A DNA stretch of 64,000 bases from Ahaetulla prasina (GCF_028640845.1 NC_080540.1:279325524-279389523); one strand, 5' to 3'; numbered from the stretch's first letter, positions 1 through 13,600 are shown. Notes: generated by a model not told the origin, from the sequence alone. A program made the numbers and translations.

Positions 1-296
1 CGCTACCCATACTTCAAATATAAGTTAAAACTATGCCTAATGTGGCTATGGAGTAAAATATTTGGTATTAGTTGGGTCCTAACTTTACTGCCCTTAAAAT
101 TATCTCCTGTACTTAAATTACTGATCATTTTTTCTAAAACTTGATGCAAGGGTCATAACAACGTGATTATTGAAGAAGGATAATATTTTGGCTTTTGCCT
201 GTTCAAATATGATAACTGCAGAGTTGCAAATATTTTCCGTAATAGGTTTTAGCTAAGACATATTTTTAGTAAATGTATTAATTTCTTATATTCTAG
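1..296 (+). other. CPLANE1: CPLANE1 intron, 3' part
   Basis: AT-rich sequence with no open frame of note. It ends in a splice acceptor (pyrimidine-rich stretch followed by TTCTAG at 291-296) directly before the first exon in the window. The upstream exon lies outside the window. Confidence 0.7.
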
Positions 297-590
297 CTAC
301 AGCAGATTAACTATCTGAGCCTCATGCAAATAGTTGGATTTGCCAACTTGCCAAATACATTACAGCAGATGCAGCAATCTCAACCCTTTCCGTTAGGAAG
401 AAACCAGGCTTCAAACACGGAAGCGAATAATATCCATCTATCTCCCCCCATGCAGCCGGCAGGGGGTGTTCAAAAACCTACTGACCATCAGCAACCAACT
501 CTGGAAAACAATTGGAATGTTGGTCAGAAAAATAACAGTTCTCGGGAAGAAAAGAACTTACCTGATCAGAACCAGGATGGAAACAAAATT
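297..590 (+). CDS. CPLANE1: CPLANE1 exon 1 of 22 in window
   Basis: 294 nt, phase 0 in and 0 out. Acceptor TTCTAG, donor ATT|GTGAGT. Encodes [19 protein letters not shown] and a Gln/Asn-rich stretch ending GNKI. Confidence 0.88.
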
Positions 591-3500
591 GTGAGTTGCT
601 GAGATTTTTAAAATGTGAAAGCTCGTATTACAGTTTTTTTTTTAATGTGATCATCAAGCAGTACTATAACAAAAAACCTTACATCGTTATCTTTTGCCTT
701 ATTTAGAGATCTGTGCACATGAATGATTCTTCAGCGTTACGAGAGGGTCAGTCTGTTGGTGCAAGATTGATACTGCCATGTCAAAGCTCACCTCGTCTGA
801 ATCCAGCCAGGCCATTCCCTCTGTTGTCTATTTCCCTAAATGCTGAGAAGAAACCAAAGCTTATTCCATTGGCAAAACCCTTAAATAATGCAGAGGGATT
901 TCCTTTGCTTAAGCTAAAAACAAGTTATCAATTTCAGGCACTCAATTTCTGCCCGGTAACCCCCTGCAGATCTTCTGGACCATCGTCAAGACCAAGAGAA
1001 GCCTGGGGCCCCCCATCTTCTTTGGCACAAAATCCTCCCAGTTTACAGATGTCAGAACCCACAAATGAGACAGGAGCACATCTAAACTTGAACCGTTATG
1101 ATCAAAACATTATAAACCAGGCACAAGAACAGGCAAAGCGTTGGGCAGAACCAGTCAAGATGGGGATTTCCAAACAGTTTCCTGTAGATGAATATGGAAA
1201 AAAGGAAGATTCAGCACCGTTACAACCCTTCCATGAACATCTGAGGGCAGAAAAACCATTGGTTGACAATGAAATCAATTCACATCAAGCATATGGGACT
1301 TTTACTGAAATTCCTTTGCTTTATCTAAAAACCAGCCCACAATCCAAATGTTCACCAAGTACATTTACAACAAAAATCACAGATTGCACAGCACCCCTTG
1401 GACAGACAGGGTTACCATTGCTTTATTCTAATTTGCCTCCACTAACCAAGGTAATGGCTTTATAAAATATGTGTATTGTTTTAAGGTAGATGTCATAACA
1501 GCCCTTTCACTCAAGTTCATCAATGAAGTGTTTCGCAACTTGATTTGCTCCCCAAATATTGAAAGGGAAACTTGCATTTATTTATAATCTCTTCTGTTTT
1601 ATGAACAGTTTCAGATACCGAAACTCATTCCCCTTCAAGATCTGATTGCATTTGAACAAAGCCAGCATTTTGTTCAGTACCCACAGCATAAAGACCCTCC
1701 CAAGCCGATGCAGTTATTGAAAGCTAATATTAAACTAAATGAAACAAGACAAGTGAGGAGTAATAAGAAAAGGTAAAGACCAAACATTTAATCCTACGTA
1801 CCAAAATCTGATCACAGTTGCATTAGTTCTTGCACTAAAGAGAGAAGAATTTTTCCTGTAAAGTAACAAATGCTGCAATTAGAGCAGATGTAGTTTCTCC
1901 ATAGGTTAAGAAAATATTGATTACATTTCTGTGTGACCTGATAGTTGATATAGCTAGTTCTATTCTTGTATTGTCTCATCAGGTTATTATATATCTAGCA
2001 CCATCTTCCTGAATCTACCAATCTAAGCAAAGCTATCATTCTGCTTTGGAGGCTCTATGCCTATTCTGGGAATTTTTCAAACAACCTATTTCTCTATTAT
2101 TATCACACTAGACAGAAGAGACGTATTGAAAATCGGATCAAGGAGAAGGAAGAAAAAATGAAAGCTGTTGCGACTAATCAACAAGATGATTCTTCTGTTC
2201 TTCCTGATGCTGTAAAGCCAACAAAGGCAAGCAATAAGAACATGTTAATTTATAATTATCTTCATTATATTGTTTGGTTTTAAAGTAAAATATAGGAAAA
2301 AATAATAAGGTAAAATATCGTATAGAAGTGGACTAAGTGATGCACTAGTTCACTTTTTTCTTATTTTATTTATTTATTTATTTATTTTGATTTTTATACC
2401 GCCCTTCTCCCGAAGGACTCAGGGCGGTGTACAGCCAAGTAAAAATACAGTATATACAGATTAAAAGAAATTAAAAGAAAACACATTATATTGTGGCCGA
2501 AAATTTAAAACAGTTTAAAATCTTAAAATATAAATAACCCCAATAAAAATTTTAATCCAGTCCCGCTTGAATGAATAGGTGCGTTTTCAGCTCACGGCGA
2601 AAAGTCCGAAGATCAGGTACTTGACGTAAACCAGGCGGAAGTTCATTCCAAAGCGTAGGAGCTCCAACAGAGAAGGCCCTTCCCCTGGGGGCCACCAACC
2701 GACATTGCTTGGCGGACGGCACCCTGAGAAGGCCCTCTCTGTGTGAGCGTACGGGTCAGTGGGAGGCAAAAGGTAACAGCAGGCGGTCCCGTAAGTACCC
2801 GGGTCCTAAGCCATGGAGCGCTTTAAAGGTGGTAACCAGAATCTTGAAGCGCACCCGAAAAACTACAGGAAGCCAGTGCAAGCTGCGCAGGATTGGTGTT
2901 ACATGGGAGCAACGAGTTGCTCCCACTACTACCCGCGCAGCTGCATTCTGGACTAGCTGCAGCCTCCGGGTGCACCTCAAGGGCAGCCCCATGTAGAGAG
3001 CATTGCAATAGTCCAGGCGGGAAGTGACAAGGGCATGAGTGACCATGCATAAGGCATCCCGGTCAAGGAAGGGGCGCAACTGGCGCACCAAGCGTACTTG
3101 GTGGAAGGCCCCCTGGGAGACGGCCACAAAATGACCATCAACCGCCACCCGCCCATCCAAGAGGACACCCAAATTGCGCACCCTCTCCGTTGGGGCCAAT
3201 AACTCGCCCCCCACAGCCAGCCGCGGCTGCAGCTGACTGTACCGGGGTACCGGCATCCACAGCCACTCCGTCTTGGAGGGATTGAGCTTGAGTCTGTTTC
3301 TCCCCATCTAGACCCGTACGGCTTCCAGACACCGGGACAGCACTTCGACAGCTTCGTTGGGGTGGTCCAGGGTGGAAAAGTACAGCTGAGTATCATCAGC
3401 GTACAGATGATAACTTACCCCGAAACCACTGATGACCTCACCCAGCGGCTTCATGTAGATGTTGAACAGGAGGGGCGAGAGAATCGACCCCTGAGGCACC

Positions 3501-6500
3501 CCACAAGTAAGGCGCCTCGCGGTCGACCTCTGCCCCCCTGTCAACACCGTCTGCGACCGGTTGGAGAGATAGGAGGAGAACCACCGATAAACGGTGCCTC
3601 CCACTCCCAACCCCTCCAACCGGTGCAGCAAGATACCATGGTCGATGGTATCAAAAGCCGCTGAGAGATCTAATAGGACCAGGGCAGAGGAACAACCCAG
3701 GTCATCCACCAACGCGACCAAAGCTGTCTCCGTACTGTGACCGGACCAGAAGCCGGACTGGAATGGGTCTAGATAGACGGCTTCATCCAGGTACCGGGGA
3801 AGCTGACCTGCAACCACACTCTCTACAAACTTCGCCACAAAGCGAAGGTTGGAGACTGGACGATAATTTCCCAAAATAGCTGGGTCCAGGGAAGGCTTCT
3901 TGAGGAGGGGTCTCACCACCGCCTCCTTCAAGGCAGCGGGGAAAACCCCTTCCAACAACGAAGCATTTATAATTCCCTGGAGCCAGCCTCGTGTCACTTC
4001 CTGAGTAGCCAGCACCAGCCAGGAAGGACACGGGTCCAGTAAACATGTGGTCGCATGCAGCCTCCCCAGTAACCTGTCCACGTCCTCGAGAGCCACAGTC
4101 TCAAATTCATCCCAAACAACCTCAACAAGACGTGCCTCTGCCATCCCACCTGGATCATCGCAATTTTGGTCTAAACTATCCCGAAGCTGAACGATTTTAT
4201 TGTATAGATAACCGTTAAACTCCTCAGCACGTCCCTGTAGGGGGTCATCCCGTCCCTCCTGATGAAGGAGGGAACGAGTCACCCAGAACAGGGCGGCTTA
4301 TCGGTTATCTGCCGATGCAATGAGGGTGGAAACGTAAGAACGCTTCGCCTCCCTCATTGCCACTAGGTAGGTCTTAGTAAAAGATCTCACTAGTGTCTGA
4401 TCAGCCTCGGAACGGCTAGACCTCCAGGTACTCTCCAGGCGTCTTCTCTGGCGTTTCATCTTTCTCAGCTCCTCAGAAAACCAAGGAGCCAATTGAGATC
4501 TACGCCGGGTCAGAGGCCGCAAAGGCACGACACGGTCCAAAGCCCCAGCCGCGGCCCGCTCCCAGGCCGCAACTAGTTCTTCAGTCGTGCCGTGGGCAAG
4601 ATCCTCAGGGAACGGCCCAAGCTCCGTCTGGAACCTCTCAGGGTCCATCAGGCGCCTGGGACGGAACCAACGTATTGGCTCCGTCTCCCTGCGGTGGTGA
4701 GCGGCGGTCCGAAAGTCCAGGCGAAGGAGAAAATGATCTGACCATGACACCGGTTCAGTCACTAAATCTCCTAATTCCAGATCATTAATCCACTGTCCAG
4801 AGATGAAAATCAGATCTAGTGTGCCTCCCCCCATGTGTGTAGGGCCATCATTTACTTGAATCAGGTCCATGGCCGTCATGGAAGCCAGGAACTCCTGAGC
4901 TACCGTCGATGACAAGCCGGCCGATGGCAAGTTGAAATCCCCCATAACCAAAAGTCTGGGAGTCTCAACTGCCACCCCGGCAAGCACCTCCAGCAGCTCA
5001 GGTAGGGCTGTAGTCACGCAGCAAGGAGCCAGGTACGCGATCAACAGACCCATCTGATTCCTATGGCCCCACTTCACAAGGAGGGATTCACAACCAGCTA
5101 TCTGAGGCACAGTGGACTCCCTCAGCTCTAGACTTTCTTTAATCACAACCGCCACCCCCCCACCCCTACCTTGGGCCCTCGACTGATGGAATGCACGGAA
5201 ACCCGGCGGGCACAGTTCAACCAGGGGAACACCCCCCTCTGTGCCCAACCAGGTCTCCGTAATGTCCGTAAAATCCGCGGACTCCCTCTGGATAAGATCG
5301 CGAATCAAGGGAGCCTTGTTAACCACGGAACGGGCATTGCATAGCATCAGCCGAAGACCCAAGCTCTGAGGATCCTGACCATCCGGGGAACGAGTAAGGA
5401 CTGAGGGGCCGGAGCACGTGATCGCTTTAAGACATCGAGCACGTGCTCCCCGAGAATGATACGACCCCTTGCCTCCGCCATATCTGCCTCTCCCACTTAC
5501 CATACAGATGGAATAACGCACTACGCTTTGAACATCCCCCTCCCCCCCTGTCTTCGGAACCGATGAAATCGTGCCGTGAGCATGCACTGGGACTGGACAT
5601 ACTTTCCTTAATGGGCTTCCTCCCATACCTATCAATCCCCTCCCCCCCTTAACCCCCCCCCCCCGGCGGGCTACCCCCATTTCCCGACCTCACCCTCCCA
5701 CCCCTTAAAAATTCCCTATTTAAAAAACCCCACAGGTTCTTCTTTTTCGCATGCCACCTCTGTGGGTCCCAAAACCCGTCATAGAGGCCGGCCCTCGGTA
5801 GTGTGGAGGGCCATTCCTGCGAGGCGGGGGCACCTCGCAGTTGCAAGAGTTCATGAGAAGAATAGCGCATAGCAGTAAAAGATAAGATTGGCAAAAAGGA
5901 TGGTCCATCTCCGAGTGGCAAAGATGATGGCGATTAGATGATAGATCCAAATGATGATAAACTTGGATAAAAGGCAGGCCTAAAAAGATGACACAAGGCA
6001 ATAGTCCAGAATGCTGATAGTCCCAATAAGGGCAGACAAGAGTAGAAAACACAGAACAGTCCAGATGATAGTCTGTCGGAAGTCTGAAGCAAGCATCCTG
6101 GAATGAGAAGTGGGGGGGTGTTCCAGTCGTAGACGATGTCGGCCTCCGTCCCCCATTGAAACTACTGCCTCTTCTAAAAGGCCCAAGGACCAACCACGGC
6201 CAAGAATCCCAAGCTGGCCAGAAGAGGCGTAGTAGATGATAAACCATCAGAGGGGGACTACAAGCAGATGAATCCATAGTACCTCCATTGCCTTCCCACT
6301 GTCCTCCAACCATCACCTCCAAACCAAGTCAGAAGGCACAGTCCGGGGGCCCCTTCAGCTCCAACACCCCCTAGTACATCCTCACCCGGTTCGGAGGCCA
6401 GGTCTCTCCAAACCTCTCCTTCCGAGAGGCCAAGCCTGTCCAGCAGGTTGAACCTCCCCAAGAGGCAGGAGGATATGAGGGCGCCATGATCACAATCTGG

Positions 6501-7605
6501 CAGCAGGGAATAAGCCATAAACGACTTGGCCGGAAGCAGATGAAACGCCTCTATTGCTATTATCCAGGTCAGGGTAAAAAACCTAGATCCGGACAACACA
6601 GCACAGCCAGAGGTTAAGATGTAATAAAAACGGAGGCACACCAGCCGGGAGATGTAAAAACCCAGCGCCAACTGCAAGGGCCGGCTGAAGCGTCGGCCGA
6701 AAAAAACGCTACTCATCGCCCCACTCCCAGGCCTGCAAAAACATGGCCGCCGGAGTTCCGCCGTCTGCTTACGCGGCTCCGTTCTCAGCAGCCGTGGGCT
6801 CGAAAATGTCCGAAAATCTCTCCCACGGCTGCCTACCAGATGACAATCTGGGCCGGAGACAGCAGACGGCTAGACGGGCGGCTCACACATTGCCATCCTC
6901 GGAGGGCCCTCCAAAACGCCAGGACCGAATCTTCAACACTGCGCCATCTTGCGCATGCGCAGAACCAGAGTGTTCTTATTCATTCATTTTCACTCTGGAC
7001 TTGATTTGATATAATATGGTCAATGCATGATAGTTCTACAAGAAAACATTATATCGTCTTATTTAGGAAAAAAGCATCAAATATATCTTGTTAGAATATA
7101 GATTTTCCAAATTGAGAAAACAATTCAGCACGCAGCATATACATTTGAACTTGACAGCTTCATATATTCCCTTTGCATTGTTTTTGACTGATGATGGGAC
7201 TCACAGAAGCAGATTAAATGCGGTGGAATGATATGCTATAGAAAATGGTAACTAGGTAATTTGTTAATTGAAAAACATACAAGTTGTCCTCAGTTAACAG
7301 TCAGCAATTGTTTGAAGTGCTGAATGAGTGGAGGTTATGACCAATCCTCGAAGTTCACCTATTCCAGCATCTCCATGGTCACATGATTGTGATTTGAGTG
7401 CTTGGTTCACATTTATGATTGCAGCATCTTACAATCAAGCTATCACAGTTTGTGATCCTCGGTGGCAACTTCCCACAATAAAGTCAATGGGGAAACCACC
7501 AGGGAAGGTTTTAAGTTGTTTGGGTACATCCTTCCCACCCATATACCTTTCCTAAGTTTCCCTTGTCCAGCACCTCTTCTTATTAATTGTTTCAGATTTG
7601 ATGGG

Positions 7606-7642
<37 letters not shown>

Positions 7643-10600
7643 TATTTTAAATGTTGTGTTTTACTGGTGTTTCTGCATTTTAAATTCTGAATTTGTTTTA
7701 TTGGTCTGGGACTGTAATTAAATCTTGCTTAATTTTCTTGTTCCCTAGTAATATATACTGAAAAATTCTATTAGTACGCTGAAGTATATTATTAACATTA
7801 AATCACTTGTATAAGTTTAATCATATTTGTTCTTGCCTCAGGAATCCCAAGCTGAATTAGGCGTTGGCCCATGTGATGCCAATTCATTACTGAGTAAGTT
7901 TTTTCAGCAAAATTGTCTTGAAAGATGGAAAATTCTTTCCAGGATATCACAGTTTTATATTTCTTTTGAATGGCAATGGTTACCTATATAGACTGGGAAT
8001 GGAATTTCTCCCTAGCTATCTTTGCTCAAATGATTCATGAAAAACTTTCAGAAATCTGTCTTGGCCTCTATATTTAAGTTCTTTTTTTACTGATAGTGTA
8101 ATTCCTGGTAAGAGATGCATTTTCAAACAGGTCCTGGCTTAGAGTTCTAGTGTTTCAATTGTGCTTATAAATTCTACTAATTTCCCTTTAAAGTACCATA
8201 TGCTAATTACAAGAGCATTGTGGTCACTGTAAGAGGGAACAGAATAATTGTTTATTGTTTATGCATGTATTGAATTTATATCCCATGTTTTTTGTCCATG
8301 CATCACCCTAATACAGACTATAAAACATTAAAATAAATATGGTACATTGTAATTTAAATCAGGGGTCTCCAACCTTGGCAAGTTTAAGACTTCAACTCTG
8401 GCTGAGCAAAGCTGGCTGAGAAATTCTGGGACTTGAAGTCCACAAGTCTTAAAATTGCCAAGGTTGGAGACCCCGATTTAAATCATAGGTTAAATTAAAA
8501 ACCATCATCATTAGAGCCCGTTCTGTTAATAATTGGATAGCTTGTCATCTTCCTGAACATGAGGAGTGAGGGCCTACCCCCTTAGTTGATGGGAAGGAAA
8601 AATCCTGGAAAAATCCTTCCTGTGTTTCTTCAACAAGGAAAAGCAATTCTCTTCTCACCATCAACTGATTAGCTGCTAGTTGCTTGGACGGAGCAGAGAA
8701 ATGCAGATTTATTTACTCTTGTAATGAGGATGCATAAAATGTCATCTTAAAATTGGCTCTAGTTCCTAGATTTATTGCTATAGCTAAAATAATTAAACTC
8801 CCTTCACAGGCAGTGGATAGGAAGCTTTTAAATACAGCCAGGCTTGGGTGGAATTAGCATTTGACAGTAAAGCTTTATTACCTCATGTCTCTTTTTAATC
8901 CATCTCCCTCTCCTCTTTTAGCCTCTCACACTGCAAAATTGAGCTTTACTGACTTCAGCGTGCTTCGGAACAATGGTACGTCAAGACGAGTGTTCTGAGA
9001 AGCATCAGGAGACTTGCTCTCGGATCCCATCTACTTGTTTTCAGCATTAGAAAACTAAGGGAAAAAATGCAGGTGGTAAACACAGTTTGGTAGGCAGACC
9101 TGTACAGGAAAGAAATTAAACATGGGTAGTGTTCTGTTCATATTCTTCATAACCACCACCCCCTCCCTTGAGCAGATAACTAGTTTTTGTCCACTTTCAG
9201 GCAAATGGCTGAAGTGACGCAATTAGCAATAGCTTATGAAATAGTGTTTTTGTTTTTGAATTGGATAATAATCCTATCTTTCTATTATTTTAGAATCCAA
9301 TACGTATATTTCATCAGCGGCACTACATTACCTGGCTTCTGTAGGAAAAAAGACTGCAGATCTGCAGAACGCTAGCACAAATACAGACACTGGTAAAACT
9401 CTTGCAAGAAATCATTGTGACTGTTTTTTTAAAGCTTTGAAAATGAAATGGTTTCACACTATCATAATTTGCATTCTCTAAGAGCACAAATGTATGTCCA
9501 TTTTCTCAAATAACATTGATTGGTAGATTGCACAGTAACAATTGTGTAGAATGGTGGATTGCAAAGTAACAATTGTGTAGAATGGTGGATTGCAAAGTAA
9601 CAGTTGTGTAGAATGGTAGATTGCAAAGTAACAATTGTGTAGAATGGTGGATTGCAAAGTAACAATTATGTAGAATGGTGGATTGCAAAGTAACAGTTGT
9701 GTAGAATGGTGGATTGCAAAGTAACAATTGTGTAGAATGGTGGATTGCAAAGTAACAGTTCTGTAGAATGGTGGATTGCAAAGTAACAATTGTGTAGAAT
9801 GGTGGATTGCAAAGTAACAGTTCTGTAGAATGGTGGATTGCAAAGTAACAGTTGTGTAGAATGGTAGATTGCACAGTAACAATTGTTTAGAAGGGTGGAT
9901 TGCAAAGTAACAATTGTGTAGAATGGTGGATTGCAAAGTAACAGTTGTGTAGAATGGTGGATTGCAAAGTAACAATTGTGTAGAATGGTGGATTGCAAAG
10001 TAACAGTTGTGTAGAATGGTGGATTGCAAAGTAACAGTTGTGTAGAATGGTAGATTGCAAAGTAACAGTTGGGTAGAATGGTGGGTTGCAATGTAACAGT
10101 TATGTAAGATAAATGCCCAGCCAAACATTTTCGTTTCTGCATTTCAAATTTGTTCTGCCCTGCAAAATTATCTAACCTTTCACTCCTGAATAAGTGCCTT
10201 TATAATAATTTAGCAGGATACATTCTCTTGATTCATCTTGATCTTATGTTTTTCTCATGGGAATAAAGTTCTGAAATCATCTCAGAATATACAAACTGTA
10301 TCAGAAGAATTAATCGATGAATCTGTTGGGAATCAATCAGTCATTTCTGCTTCTGCATCTGTAACAGGTGTGTTTTCTTTCAAATTATTTTTGAAGAAGC
10401 ACAAAATTCTGTGTTTCAGAAATAAACAAATATTATCATGGTGGGGTCCAAAGCTGTGAGCCTTTTGCTGACATAAAAGAGGGAAGAAAACATTTTAATT
10501 GAGTTTTATTCTCCCATTGCTATTTTCTTCTTCGCAAAGCTGTCCCCAGGGGTGAATTAAAGAGGGGCTGAAGGAAACTGTATAGAAATTATAAGAAAGA

Positions 10601-13600
10601 AATAAGAAAGAAAGAAAAATTAAATAAAGCCAAAAATGCCCAGATCTTGTGAGAGTTCAGAAATTTTGCCACTGACAAAAATTTTGCAATTTAGTTTAAA
10701 TGCCAAAGCGTCACAATATCAGGTGAGACCCTGGTGTTGAGATTTTTCTTTTAAAATGTTTATTTTGTGAAGTCTGTTTCCTCAGAAATTCCCAAATATT
10801 GTTTTATGGGGAACGGATCAAAACAATCTTCCTGTCTGGGAGCAGGAGATATTTCTAAATAGTCATCAAAGGCAGATAGATCATCCACTCAAGAATCAAG
10901 CGGCTCTAAATTGATTTTTTTTTACTTTAAATTTATCCATAAGATACTCGACAATTCTTAATAAAATCTAATTATTCCCAGAAGTATCTCTGATAAATGA
11001 AAAATAGAATGTTTATCTGCTAAAGCTTTCTGACTTTATATATGTTTTTCTCATCAATCAAGTTGAAAAATCACATCAGGATGTTGTAACAGACTCAGAA
11101 CAAATAATTGCTGAAACTAATAAAACTCAGCCAATCGTTTTTGCTTCTGCTTCTGCTTCTGCTTCTGAAACAGGTGTGCTTGCTGCTATCTACTCTGTGA
11201 AAATACATTACAAAATTTCACTGTCTTTAAATTTTAAAAGATAGATAGTTTTATAATATTGTGCAAAGGAATATTTTAATTTATCCAATGAATGAGTGGC
11301 TACTGTTTTTATTACTATTATATAATGCTGTGGTTGATTTATATGTCATTGTTCTCTTAGCTGTATAACTTGTGATTGTTGTACAAAATATAGAACTCTT
11401 GAATATTAATATTAAACATGCACTTAAATTTACATTTAATGACGGGTGTGCATACGAATTCAGTGTATCCAAAGCATGCTTAGTATTTTTTTTTTTTATT
11501 CCTGAGTTTAGAACTTAAAATACATAGAGAAAATCGGAATATCTGCAGTTGTTATCTTGATTGGACTTTAAGATTAATTTCAGGATGCTTTTTGATAGTT
11601 GTAGTCATACTCAAACCCTTTTGTGAGGAGGGTAAAAGTCACCATAGGTGAAGCAAGGAAGCAGCTACCCAAACGCAGTATTTTCTAATATTTTTTCATA
11701 AAGTGAGGCTCATTTGTTTTCAAGTAAATTTGGCTTAAGGCTCATAGCACAGTATTTTTTTTCTCGTGTGCAGCTGTATTTCTAACTTCTAAATTGTAAT
11801 TAAACCATGCCATCAACTTTAAGCGACAGTAAGATGCGTCAAGGGCCTTAACAAAAGAGTTTCAGGAAACACACGAGATCTTAGAAGTCAGCTTACTTAT
11901 CCTTTATTTGTTTGTCAGAAAAAAATATCTTGCTTTGCAATTACATTTTTAGCATTTCAGTATTCATTGCAATGCTGAATATCTTTCCAAGTAGCTTTTT
12001 CAGCTCTCCGAGTTGAGTTAACCTTAGGTGACTTTTAACCATGTTCTCTTTTTCTTTAGAACTGTTGCCTTCTTGCGTTCCTCAGGCTTTGCCGCCAGAG
12101 CTGTATTTCAACTTTAAGTCAGCCAGCGCAACTACAGAGACACCTTTGCCATCTTCGTCTGATTTGGTCAGTCAATGAGAAACATCTCCTGAAAATGCAG
12201 CCATCTGTCTAAACCAGGGGTGAAACTGAAGACCCGGGGGCTGGATCTGGCCCGGGGGGTGGGGTGCTTAGATCTGGCCCACGGGGTCGCCCTGGAAATA
12301 GCAAAGGACCAGCCCACGGTGCCGCACACGGCCTTCCCAAGCTCCATTTTTGCTGGCAGAGGGTTGCAGGAGGCCGTCGCAGCCAAAAACAGAGATTGAG
12401 AGCCTGTTTTCTCTGGCAGAGCTCTCAGGCCACTACAGGCGCTCCCGACATGAGTGACATCAAGCTGGCCATGCCCACCCTGGCCATGCCCCCTCCCCCT
12501 CAAGGTCAAACACTACCCTGATGTGGCCCTCAATGAAATCGAGTTCAACATCCTTGGTCTAAACTATTCATAAATTTTTCAGTTATGGGAGGAGAGAGGT
12601 TCAGTTCTTCAGTGCAGTTTTATAAAGATTTAATCATTTAAGCTTGTTTGCTACCTAGAATTTGGTTTGTTTATCTGTTTGTTTGTTTGTTTGTTTGTTT
12701 AAATATATGGTGTAGGCTGAACAGAAATATATCAGTGTAACCGATATAGAATCTGGTGATCTTCTCAAGAATTTTCCAGTTAAATCAGAGCCTGCTGCAC
12801 CGCCTGTTGTCACGCAACCTGTGATGTCTGAATTCCCGGCTTCTACAAAACGGTATTATCCAAAAGTCTCAGTTACCAGTGTATTACCACTGGATGAATT
12901 TGAGAGACAAGGTAAATGTCTACAATTTTTGTTCCATAACAATTTGCTTTCAAAATGTACTTAGGGGAACGCTGGGGGAGAAGGGGATCATTTAAAACCT
13001 CACAGGAATGTAACATCTGGTTCCCTCTATGCCAGGGGTCTCCAACCTTGGCAACTTTAAGCCTGGCAGACTTCAACTTCCAGAAAGTTGGCTGGGGAAT
13101 TCTGGGAGTTGAAGTCCGCCAGGCTTAAAGTTGCCAAGGTTGGAGACCCCTGCTCTACACTGAGAGCTTGATGGCACTTTGTGAGTACACTTTGAAATTT
13201 TGTAAAGAAATAAAACTTTATTGTGACTTTCAATTAAACCCTTTTCAAGTAGTCCTCAACTTATGACCACAATTTAGCCCAAAATTTCTGTTGTTAAATT
13301 TTTCCCCCTTTTTCGACCTTCCTTGCCACAGTTGTTAATTGAATGTTAACTGAGGTTGATTAGTTAGTAACCCGATTATTAAGTAAATCTGGTTTCCCCG
13401 TTGACTTTGCTGGTTAGAAGGTCACAAAAGGTGATTGATTACCTGACCTTGGGACACAGCAAAGATCTTCAATATGAATCAGATGCCAGTCATCTGAATT
13501 TTGATCACATGATCATGGGGATGCTGCAAAAGTCATAATTGAAAAAGATCCTAAGTCACGTTTTCAGCACTGTTGTAACTTTGAACGGTCACTAAATGAA

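Larger units (their letters stand above)
2350..6965 (-). mobile_element. Near full-length L2-clade LINE in CPLANE1 intron
   Basis: A non-LTR retrotransposon antisense to CPLANE1. Its 3' end (2350-2440) has the L2-type GGGCGGTATAAAAA motif and an (ATTT)n tail. The coding region runs leftward: apurinic endonuclease (about 4298-5400) with NARS, ITETWL, MGDFNLP and SDH motifs, then reverse transcriptase (3308-4282) with the YADD box ([11 protein letters not shown]), then a C-terminal region (about 2587-3307). The first three coding blocks share one reading frame, broken only by a TAA at 4298-4300 and a TAG at 3308-3310. Frame is then lost near 2756-2769. The 5' part (about 5700-6965) is GC-rich and has no convincing ORF1. 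No clear target duplication seen. The element is inactive but fairly young by decay. Confidence 0.88.

Noticed and set aside
5649..6716. Several - strand frames upstream of the L2 endonuclease as a possible ORF1
   Set aside because: No coiled coil, zinc knuckle or other ORF1 feature seen; the frames overlap each other and are best explained by GC-rich 5' sequence.
9521..10109. CRISPR-like array
   Set aside because: Units are contiguous with no unique spacers, and the host is a vertebrate.
9462..10142. Long - strand reading frames with repeated [14 protein letters not shown] units
   Set aside because: They are the 31-bp minisatellite read in all three frames; no start context, no relation to a gene.
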